Assembly (NCBI GenBank): GCA_019308525.1
Contig: JAFDIC010000261.1
Span: 1-5,935 of the forward strand
Source: Deltaproteobacteria bacterium
GTDB taxonomy: Bacteria > Desulfobacterota > DSM-4660 > Desulfatiglandales > HGW-15
Direction: 5' to 3'
Length of the DNA: 5,935 bases
Under the pieces are notes generated by a model. It did no database searches. It saw nothing but the letters and a program-made list of their open reading frames with translations, and had not been told where the DNA came from. This document shows positions 1 through 5,832 of the stretch, piece by piece; the stretch's first letter is position 1; each line of letters opens with the position of its first letter. The translations under genes were made by a program, and so were the position numbers.

Positions 1-401
1 GGTAAAACCGCTTTGCTGCACAGGAAGGTACCTTTCAGATTTACCCCCATAACCAGGTCCCACTTCTTTGTCGTCAAATCAAGGAACCGTTCTGGAGTTG
101 TAACCCCAGCATTGTTAACCATTATATCAACCGGCCCAAGGCGGGAGTTTACACTTTCTACAAGGGCTTCCACATCATCCTCTCGCGTAACATCACACTT
201 GATAGGAACGGACTTGCCTCCTTGTTTTTGAATTTCCTCTACCGTTTCATGAATTGTTCCTGGCAAAGGGCTCTGCCCTGGCTCGACTGTCCGTGCAGCA
301 ACTGCCACAGAGGCCCCGGCTTTTGCCAATTCAATGGCCATTGCTTTTCCTAGACCACGGCTCGCGCCGGTCACTATCGCCACTTTATCCTCAAGCGTCA
401 T
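1..401 (-). CDS. Short-chain dehydrogenase/reductase (SDR), 3' part cut by window edge
   Basis: This is the N-terminal 133 residues of a classical SDR, an NAD(P)-dependent oxidoreductase that usually interconverts an alcohol and a ketone. Visible motifs are the Rossmann glycine motif TGASRGLG (residues 11-18), the acidic CDV (69-71) that contacts adenine, NNAG (96-99), and the structural/catalytic Asn in VNLKGTF (N121). Arg15 in the glycine motif and Arg37 after strand beta-2 suggest a preference for NADP(H), by family rules. An insertion rich in Pro and Gly (about 40-50) follows R37. The catalytic Ser, Tyr and Lys lie beyond the left edge and cannot be checked. The ATG start is supported by TGAGGT (408-413) six bases upstream and by the canonical SDR N-terminus. 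It is the last visible gene of the leftward operon, 102 bases after the crotonase stop with no terminator between. A 3-hydroxyacyl-CoA or cyclic-alcohol dehydrogenase is plausible; the substrate is unknown. Confidence 0.93.
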   Translation of the reverse strand, partial: MTLEDKVAIVTGASRGLGKAMAIELAKAGASVAVAARTVEPGQSPLPGTIHETVEEIQKQGGKSVPIKCDVTREDDVEALVESVNSRLGPVDIMVNNAGVTTPERFLDLTTKKWDLVMGVNLKGTFLCSKAVL

Positions 402-503
402 AATTGTACCTCAAAAGCTAAATCCTTAAGAAGTGCGAGCGGCAGAATTCTCAATGGATTGCATTTGTTTTCTTGCATCAAGTCTTGTGCCAGCCACAGT
501 TAG

Positions 504-1460
504 TCACTTTTTCCTTGAATCATAACTTCTAAAGTACTTTGTCTTGTCAAGCGCAGCTTCATATTTTTCGTGCAACTTATGAAATGCGGCCCTCTCGCCC
601 ATGCTTTCCCTGTCTTTTATGAACATGAGATCTTTCTCATCTTGCGTATATGCGATACTGGTAGACAGAGTGTGATAAGTTATAACCTCTTTCAAACAGG
701 ACAACCCAAGCCTATCGAACATATGGCGCCTGGCCACTTTGCCCATTACAATAGCATCGCGAGGGAGGATACTTATGGCTGTAGCCAAGTTATGTACCTC
801 AGCCTCCAGGTCCTCTTCAGGAACGGCCTTGGTAACATAGCCGGCCTCCTCCGCTTCTTTCCCGCTGAAGGTTCTGCCCGTCAAAATAAGCTCATTCACT
901 TTCTTGGTGTGGCCCATGACCAACTCGAGCGGTAAGGTCGGAAGACCGCCGAACGCGAGTCTCTGGCCTCGCTGGGAAAATTTAGCGTTTTCTGCAGCTA
1001 CCACAATGTCGGCACACTTGGCTATATACAGTCCGGCCTCTATGGCCCAGCCATGCACTTGAACGATCACAACCTTGTTACAATCCAATATAGCCTGCGG
1101 GAACCCATACAGCTCATCCTGGTCCACCTGAAGCCGCATCCTCTGAGAGGGCTTTGCTCCTTTTTCTCCACCGTAGACTCTGTACACGAACGAGAGGTCA
1201 AACCCCGCGCAGTAGTTTTTCCCTGCGCCCCGAATAACAACAACTTTTACGTTGTCATCATGGTTCGCTCTCGCCATAGCATTCTTTATTTCGCCGGTCA
1301 TTTCGGTTGGCCCGATACTAATAGCATTATTTTTTTCCGGCCGGTTCAAGGTTAAATACCATACAAACGGTGATTCTTCGTCTTGATCAAAAAGAATCGT
1401 TTTGTATTCCGGTTTTCCCAATTCGTGGCGCACAACCTTTTTCTCTGTTTCATCGCTCAT
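504..1460 (-). CDS. Crotonase-fold (enoyl-CoA hydratase/isomerase family) protein lacking both classical catalytic glutamates
   Basis: This 318-residue cytoplasmic protein belongs to the crotonase superfamily, whose members stabilise a CoA-thioester enolate in an oxyanion hole. The landmarks are LNRPEKNNAIS (38-48), the first oxyanion-hole segment CAGFDLS (84-90), the second segment VHGWAIEAG (135-143), CAD (149-151) and the LTGRTFSGKEAEEAGYV helix-turn (193-209). Aligned by eye to rat mitochondrial enoyl-CoA hydratase, Glu144 is replaced by Tyr145 and Glu164 by Gly165, and the usual GGG is EAG, so plain syn-hydration is unlikely. The protein is longer than typical (about 260 residues). The extra length is an N-terminal extension, an insertion at 91-120 (containing KPSQRMRL) and a charged, helical C-terminal tail (272-318). 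ATG is preceded by AAGGAG (1469-1474) with an 8-base spacer. It lies 73 bases downstream of the flavoprotein gene. It may be an isomerase, thioesterase-like hydrolase, C-C bond hydrolase or divergent hydratase; family certain, reaction not. Confidence 0.93.
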   Translation of the reverse strand: MSDETEKKVVRHELGKPEYKTILFDQDEESPFVWYLTLNRPEKNNAISIGPTEMTGEIKNAMARANHDDNVKVVVIRGAGKNYCAGFDLSFVYRVYGGEKGAKPSQRMRLQVDQDELYGFPQAILDCNKVVIVQVHGWAIEAGLYIAKCADIVVAAENAKFSQRGQRLAFGGLPTLPLELVMGHTKKVNELILTGRTFSGKEAEEAGYVTKAVPEEDLEAEVHNLATAISILPRDAIVMGKVARRHMFDRLGLSCLKEVITYHTLSTSIAYTQDEKDLMFIKDRESMGERAAFHKLHEKYEAALDKTKYFRSYDSRKK

Positions 1461-1533
1461 TTAAGTTTCTCCTTTTCAGTGGTTGATCTTTGACAATAAC
1501 AATAGTAAAGGGCCTCCAGTGCCGCTTGCCGAC

Positions 1534-4191
1534 CTAATACCGCGTTGAACTTATCCTGCAGGTCAAACACCGCCTCGCTTCCCTTACAGCTTCCTCTTCG
1601 CTAAGGCCCAGCCGGATTTCCCTAAAGCAATTTGTTCTCTCTTTGACATCAAGAACAGGCATTATTGCCCTGGGTTCCTTTTCAACCTCCCTCAAGTGGA
1701 ATTTCATTACAGGGTCATCCATCCTTGCTATTGCCCTATTAGAGTCTAATTCGGGATAGGGTTTGCCCCTTAGGTAGCAGTCAATCGCAACCGCAGCATT
1801 CTTACCTGCCGCAACAGCTTCAATAACCGAGGAAGGGCCTGTCACAATATCACCCCCGGCAAAGATACCGGGGATGTTAGTTGCCGTGTTCTTATCCACG
1901 ACCAGTCTTTCGCCCTGCCATACTTGTATTCCGGAACCATCAGGCAAGAAACTCAGATCAGGCTTCTGTCCCACCGCTGAGATGACCATGTCTGCTTCAA
2001 TACTAAATTCTGATCCCGCCACGTATATTGGTGCTTGCCGTCCACTCTCATCCGGTTCACCTAGTTCCATTTGAAAACATTCGATACCGGCGCATGCATG
2101 ACCTTCACACAGAATCTTGGAAGGATTTGAAAGAAAGTAGAATTTAACCCCTTCTTTCTTTGCTTCCTCGATTTCGTCCCTAATGGCCGGCATCTCCTCA
2201 CTTGTCCTGCGATAGACCACGGCAACCTCCTTAGAACCTAATCTAAGTGCCACCCTGGCTGAGTCAATGGCCACGTTCCCTCCTCCTATGACAACCACTC
2301 TCCTGCCTGCCTTGACCCCCTTGCCCAAATTGTGATCCCTCAACCAGGATATCCCATCCACAACCCCTTCGGCATCCTCATTGGGGATCCCAAGTCTACT
2401 GCTTTTGTGCGCCCCCGCAGCGATAAAGATGGCTTTGTATCCTTTCTCCCACAGGTCATCTATTGCTAACCCATTCTTGCCGATTGGCGAGTTGAGCCTG
2501 ATTTCCACCCCTTTCTTTCTTATCAAATCAATCTCGGCCTCCAGAATATTTCTGGGTAGCCTGTATTCAGGGATCCCCAGGGCCATCCATCCGCCAGCCA
2601 CAGGGAGGGCTTCAAACACGGTAGCGCCGTAACCCATCTTGACCAGATCATAAGCGGCAGTTAGGCCTGCAGGGCCCGAACCTATCACAGCCACCTCTTC
2701 TTTGTAAGTTCTTGGCGCACGCTCCACACCTCTTCCTCCAGTATTAACTTCCCAGTCTGCCACAAAGCGTTTAAGATCATTAATGGCAATGGATTCATCA
2801 ATTTCGTTCCTGTTACAAAGTGACTCGCAAGGGCGATGGCATACTCTGCCTACTACACCATACAACGGTGTGGTCTTTCTGATCTTGGAAAGGGCCTCTT
2901 CAAATCTCCCCCTGGAAACCATGAGAATATAATTCTGGATATCAATACCAGCGGGGCAGCCTGATTCGCACGGAGGCTGCTTTGCCGGGACAGGGGGACG
3001 GCGGTATCTAGGTATATATCTCTCTCGCCCGACATTGGGGTTAAGCGGGCAGCGGATCTGGAGGCCACGATTAAATCTTCCCAGGCATACATTGCACTTA
3101 ACGCACATGGTGATATCCTCAATCCTTCCTTCCTGTACTTTCATCGGCCAATCCGGATCAGCAATAAATTGTCTCCCAAGCGTTACCATATCTGCCTTAC
3201 CCTCTTTGATTATTTGCTCGGCGAGATAGGGGTCATGCACCGAGGGAACAAGCACGGGCACCTTCAAATTGCGCTTGAATGCTTCTCCATGTTTGATCAT
3301 GCAATCAGGGTGCTGGGGAAAGAAGTACTCTCTCGCTTCATAGGAGCCATCGGAAACATGCAGCCAGTCGATGCCTTCATTCTCCATCGCCTGGGCGACT
3401 ATTATGGCTTCTTCTTCATGGAGTCCGTTAGGCATATGCTCGTCGCCACTCAGCCTGATGCCTATTGGGAAGCCAGGCCCCACCCGCTGCCGCGATTTCA
3501 CAACCAGATTCCTCAAGAATCGCATTCTGTTCTCCAGGCTTCCTCCGTATTTATCTGTCCGGTGGTTAGAGCGTGGGGACAGAAATTGGTGGATTAGATA
3601 CCCATGAGGACTATGAATCTCAACAGCGTCGTACCCGCATATCCTTGCCCCGGCAACAGCATCCGGGTACTGGTTTTCCATCCATTCAATTTCCTCAATT
3701 GTCAGCTCCCTGGGGGTCTTAGCGGTGCGGCCTTTCTCTTGAGCGGCCCTTCCCTCCCAACCAAGGGGCATGACGCGCATGTCAAAATCATGACACACCT
3801 CGCAGGGTATCGGCGAAGGTGCAGGCGGAGTTTTTCCTGATAATTTACTGGAGCCTTGACGGCCAAAACCCGGAGTAATTTGGATAAATGCCCTGGCTCC
3901 AAAAGCCTGAATTGTTTCCGCCAGCTCTGCCATCCCCGCATAGTAAGAGCGATTACTGAGTCGGGGATTTCCGAAACTGGTTGTCTCTGCTCCCCAGTCA
4001 CTTGCAAAGGTGCATTCAATACAAATGAAACCCGCGCCCCCTGCAGCCCTGGAAGCATAGGTGGCAACAGCATTCTCGGTGATGTAGCCTTTAATATCAG
4101 CTCCACCCGTGGTTGTGCACGCCCCTCCTATTCTGTTTTTGATCTCTAGATTTCCTATTCGTATAGGCTTGAATAGTTCTTTGAATTCCAT
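1534..4191 (-). CDS. Fusion flavoenzyme: OYE/2,4-dienoyl-CoA reductase-type barrel with 4Fe-4S motif, fused to NfnB/GltD-like two-cluster NAD(P)H:FAD module
   Basis: This 885-residue protein has two parts. Residues 1-360 form an FMN-binding TIM barrel of the Old Yellow Enzyme/2,4-dienoyl-CoA reductase family: FKPIRIGNLEIKNRI (7-21), HSPHGYL (193-199), SPRSNHRTDKYGG (205-217), and the FMN-phosphate segment ending TLGRQFIADPDWP (337-349). A 4Fe-4S motif C363-x2-C366-x2-C369-x11-C381 follows. Residues 400-885 resemble the NAD(P)H-oxidising subunits GltD and NfnB: an N-terminal Fe-S domain (C408, C412, C451, C455, C459; LKRFVADW 473-480), an FAD dinucleotide motif GSGPAGL (504-510), an NAD(P)H motif GGGNVAIDSAR (636-646) with YRR (660-662), a second FAD contact FAGGDIVTG (777-785), and C-terminal EARRCLTC (871-878). 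It probably passes electrons from NAD(P)H through FAD and clusters to FMN, which reduces (or in reverse oxidises) a C=C bond. ATG is chosen for the family N-terminus and the AAGGGA (4199-4204) seven bases upstream. The gene starts 24 bases after the amidohydrolase stop, suggesting coupled translation. The substrate is unknown. Confidence 0.95.
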   Translation of the reverse strand: MEFKELFKPIRIGNLEIKNRIGGACTTTGGADIKGYITENAVATYASRAAGGAGFICIECTFASDWGAETTSFGNPRLSNRSYYAGMAELAETIQAFGARAFIQITPGFGRQGSSKLSGKTPPAPSPIPCEVCHDFDMRVMPLGWEGRAAQEKGRTAKTPRELTIEEIEWMENQYPDAVAGARICGYDAVEIHSPHGYLIHQFLSPRSNHRTDKYGGSLENRMRFLRNLVVKSRQRVGPGFPIGIRLSGDEHMPNGLHEEEAIIVAQAMENEGIDWLHVSDGSYEAREYFFPQHPDCMIKHGEAFKRNLKVPVLVPSVHDPYLAEQIIKEGKADMVTLGRQFIADPDWPMKVQEGRIEDITMCVKCNVCLGRFNRGLQIRCPLNPNVGRERYIPRYRRPPVPAKQPPCESGCPAGIDIQNYILMVSRGRFEEALSKIRKTTPLYGVVGRVCHRPCESLCNRNEIDESIAINDLKRFVADWEVNTGGRGVERAPRTYKEEVAVIGSGPAGLTAAYDLVKMGYGATVFEALPVAGGWMALGIPEYRLPRNILEAEIDLIRKKGVEIRLNSPIGKNGLAIDDLWEKGYKAIFIAAGAHKSSRLGIPNEDAEGVVDGISWLRDHNLGKGVKAGRRVVVIGGGNVAIDSARVALRLGSKEVAVVYRRTSEEMPAIRDEIEEAKKEGVKFYFLSNPSKILCEGHACAGIECFQMELGEPDESGRQAPIYVAGSEFSIEADMVISAVGQKPDLSFLPDGSGIQVWQGERLVVDKNTATNIPGIFAGGDIVTGPSSVIEAVAAGKNAAVAIDCYLRGKPYPELDSNRAIARMDDPVMKFHLREVEKEPRAIMPVLDVKERTNCFREIRLGLSEEEAVREARRCLTCRISSTRY

Positions 4192-4215
4192 AGTATTTTC
4201 CCTTTCTTAGAGCAT

Positions 4216-5247
4216 CTAGTTTGATATTCTGCGCTTTGGCTCTATCTCTAGCAAACGAGCTAAGTTCTCGCCAAAAATTTTTCGTTTGACTCCTTCTGTA
4301 ACAGGAGCAAACCCGTATCTCTGCTGCAGCTCCTCGGGCATTTCAAAGTCACGGAGTGCATCAACTGCTGATCTGATGAGGCCTCCTGCTCCGAAGAAGT
4401 CCGAGCCCCATACAACTCGGCCCTCTCCTGCGAACTGAATGGCCTCCCCAATGATCTCTGCCAGCCTCCATGGTGCATTGTGCCACCAAGGCATAAGCAG
4501 ACTTAGGCTTATGCAAATATTAGGGTGAGTCAACGCAACCATGTTTAGATCATGACAATAGGGCCATCCTGCATGGAAGGCAATAATGCTCAGATCCGGG
4601 AAATCAGTAGCTACTTCGTCCAGCAAAATAGGAACACAATACTTAGCCTTCCCTGGAGGACACCAGCTAAATCCTGTATGGACTGTTAACGGCACCCCCA
4701 GTTCTGCAACCTTTTCATAGAAGGGCCATATATCTTTATCATTAATATAGGTATCTTCTGGAGGATAAAACTTCACCAGCTTACAATTTCTTTCTTTTAC
4801 AAGGTATTCCAGTTCCCAGAGAACATGCTTCATTCCTCTTTTCAATATGGGGCCAACATTACACTGGAAAAGAAAACGATCAGGATACTTCTCGCATGCT
4901 GCCGCCACATAACCATTGGTCGACCACCGCGCAGCATACCCTGTTGTGTCCATCATCGACTCTGGAAGAACACATGCCAGGTCAACGCCGTAGCGATCCA
5001 TGTATTCGATGAGCTTGTCTTCTTCAGGCGTTTTTCTTTCCCCTTTATCCCTTATCTCTGACACTTTACGTTTTTCAGAGGCTCCAAACGCTCTTCGCGT
5101 GCCATCGACACCCTTCCACCAGAGCTGAACCCCGGGGTAATAATCAATGCGAGTCTTATCCCCCGAAAGATGAGCCTCACAGTCAATTTTGAAATAATCA
5201 TCCTTTATAAGTCCCTTTTTTGCCACATTCACTTTTTTATCTCCCAT
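4216..5247 (-). CDS. Amidohydrolase-superfamily (Amidohydro_2 / ACMSD-like) metal-dependent enzyme
   Basis: This 343-residue TIM-barrel protein belongs to the Amidohydro_2 group, which contains metal-dependent decarboxylases and C-C or C-O hydrolases. Candidate metal/catalytic residues, numbered from the chosen ATG, are the E-x-H of IDCEAHLS (E24, H26), H190 in VPLTVHTG, H225 in IIAFHAGWP and D283 in VVWGSDF. The E-x-H form, rather than H-x-H, is typical of gamma-resorcylate decarboxylase-type members. The C-terminal helix IFGENLARLLEI (324-335) is the usual family ending. There is no signal peptide, so it is cytoplasmic. I chose ATG at 5247 because GAGGAAG lies 8 bases upstream; an in-frame GTG at 5295 would add 16 residues (359 in total), but its nearest purine-rich stretch abuts the codon. 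It is the first gene of the operon. With CoA-pathway neighbours, a decarboxylase or ring-opening hydrolase fits better than an amidase, but this is inference. Confidence 0.9.
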   Translation of the reverse strand: MGDKKVNVAKKGLIKDDYFKIDCEAHLSGDKTRIDYYPGVQLWWKGVDGTRRAFGASEKRKVSEIRDKGERKTPEEDKLIEYMDRYGVDLACVLPESMMDTTGYAARWSTNGYVAAACEKYPDRFLFQCNVGPILKRGMKHVLWELEYLVKERNCKLVKFYPPEDTYINDKDIWPFYEKVAELGVPLTVHTGFSWCPPGKAKYCVPILLDEVATDFPDLSIIAFHAGWPYCHDLNMVALTHPNICISLSLLMPWWHNAPWRLAEIIGEAIQFAGEGRVVWGSDFFGAGGLIRSAVDALRDFEMPEELQQRYGFAPVTEGVKRKIFGENLARLLEIEPKRRISN

Positions 5248-5255
5248 AATTCTTG

Positions 5256-5262
5256 CTTCCTC
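5256..5262 (-). promoter_or_regulatory. Shine-Dalgarno sequence deciding the amidohydrolase start
   Basis: GAGGAAG on the minus strand, eight bases before ATG 5247. It supports that ATG over the in-frame GTG at 5295, whose nearest purine-rich stretch (GGGAAGG) lies within a base or so of the codon, too close for normal initiation. Confidence 0.7.
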
Positions 5263-5370
5263 ATTCCATGCACCAGAATAATCATAACGCCCCACACCTT
5301 CCCATTAGTTCACTATACTGACCTGCTTCAAAGCTCAGCCCCAATTCCTGAGTTTTCTTCGGTTCTATCA

Positions 5371-5400
5371 ATATTAAAGGCCTTCTTAGTGCTATGTCAA
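5371..5400 (-). promoter_or_regulatory. Predicted sigma70-type promoter for the leftward operon
   Basis: On the minus strand a perfect -35 box TTGACA (5395-5400) is followed after 18 bases by TAATAT (5371-5376), which matches the -10 consensus at four of six positions including the key second A and final T. It would start transcription near 5364 and leave a leader of roughly 115 bases before the amidohydrolase ATG. It lies in the gene-free region directly upstream of the first gene. The weak -10 box suggests help from an activator. There is no experimental support. Confidence 0.55.
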
Positions 5401-5438
5401 GACTTTTATTATTACTGAGGTGCGGTACTTCTTGACAT
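5394..5438. repeat. 9-bp inverted repeat overlapping the -35 box
   Basis: ATGTCAAGA (5394-5402) and its exact reverse complement TCTTGACAT (5430-5438) are separated by 27 bases, giving 36 bp between arm centres. The left arm contains the whole -35 box of the leftward promoter. The right arm carries TTGACA on the plus strand, but no good plus-strand -10 box follows it. The arrangement could be a pair of half-operators for a regulator. A 9-bp match within 45 bases could also be chance. Confidence 0.4.
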
Positions 5439-5450
5439 GATATGAATCAT
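5437..5450. promoter_or_regulatory. Candidate FNR/CRP-family binding site
   Basis: ATGATATGAATCAT has arms ATGAT and ATCAT around a 4-base spacer. The core TGAT-N4-ATCA matches the FNR-type consensus TTGAT-N4-ATCAA except for the outermost base on each side. Its centre is about 80 bp upstream of the predicted start near 5364, close to positions used by upstream-binding (class I) activators. The regulator is not identified; the call rests on motif resemblance only. Confidence 0.35.
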
Positions 5451-5651
5451 CCCCCCAAGTTTACCTTAATAGACTAAGCAAATACAAATATGAGCCCCCG
5501 GCTGCAATGTGCTTTATCTTGGACCGCCAAATCTTTTTCAAAATACCTCTTTCATTTAATGCTTATTCGACATCCATCCTTGGGTGTACAGATCGGAGTT
5601 TGGACCAAAACATTGGGAGCAGCATGCTTTGTGGTCTTTGACCTGCAGATC

Positions 5652-5673
5652 CCTTGCCCAGTCCCCAGCAAGG
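5652..5673. repeat. Small hairpin-capable inverted repeat
   Basis: CCTTGC (5652-5657) and GCAAGG (5668-5673) are exact complements around a 10-base loop. There is no following T-run on either strand, so it does not look like an intrinsic terminator. Its role is unknown and it may be chance. Confidence 0.25.
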
Positions 5674-5802
5674 TATGCGTCAAGCCGCAGCAACACCCTT
5701 AGGGTTAGGGCCGAAATGTTACGCCGATCATGCCTTCCGTTGGATCGTTTGCGTGGTGCAACCGGTAATGGTTATCTGTGATCAGCCCCCCCTACTAACT
5801 TT

Positions 5803-5832
5803 TTGTATCAATACAAGACTTTACATTGTAAA
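5803..5832. repeat. Two adjacent palindromes, possible tandem operator
   Basis: TTGTATCAATACAA (5803-5816, 6-bp perfect arms, 2-base centre) is followed three bases later by TTTACATTGTAAA (5820-5832, 6-bp perfect arms, 1-base centre). A third, shorter palindrome TTCTATTAGAA lies at 5841-5851. Paired palindromes of this size are typical of dimeric repressor sites (for example TetR- or GntR-like regulators), and this is intergenic sequence. The stretch is AT-rich, which raises the chance of accidental palindromes. Which gene they would control is unclear: they lie more than 400 bp upstream of the leftward promoter, so a gene beyond the right edge is also possible. Confidence 0.35.

Noticed and set aside
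398..478. A 26-codon minus-strand frame ending TGA that overlaps the SDR ATG (ATGA), resembling a coupled leader peptide
   Set aside because: No Shine-Dalgarno sequence precedes its ATG, the SDR has its own TGAGGT site, and the peptide has no recognisable features.
1461..1533. Gap between the flavoprotein and crotonase genes as a site for a terminator or internal promoter
   Set aside because: No stem with a T-run and no convincing -35/-10 pair was found; it contains only the crotonase ribosome-binding site.
3702..4106. Long open frames inside the flavoprotein gene on both strands (for example 134 codons at 3702-4106 minus, 142 codons at 3169-3597 plus)
   Set aside because: They overlap a gene with unmistakable conserved motifs, and their translations show no family features.
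5248..5295. GTG at 5295 as the amidohydrolase start, adding 16 residues
   Set aside because: The purine-rich stretch before the GTG touches the codon, whereas the ATG at 5247 has GAGGAAG at ideal spacing; the extra residues match no known part of the family.
5282..5305. Seven-codon frame (MGRCGAL) in the predicted leader of the operon, and an 18-codon frame starting at 5285 that overlaps the amidohydrolase start
   Set aside because: Neither has a convincing ribosome-binding site and such short frames are expected by chance; no attenuator hairpin with a T-run follows.
5652..5673. CCTTGC/GCAAGG hairpin as an intrinsic terminator
   Set aside because: The stem is only 6 bp with a 10-base loop, and no T-run follows on either strand.
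5690..5800. Possible insertion-sequence end (minus-strand text with GGGGGGCTGATCAC near 5783-5792)
   Set aside because: No matching inverted end, target duplication or transposase frame can be found in the window.
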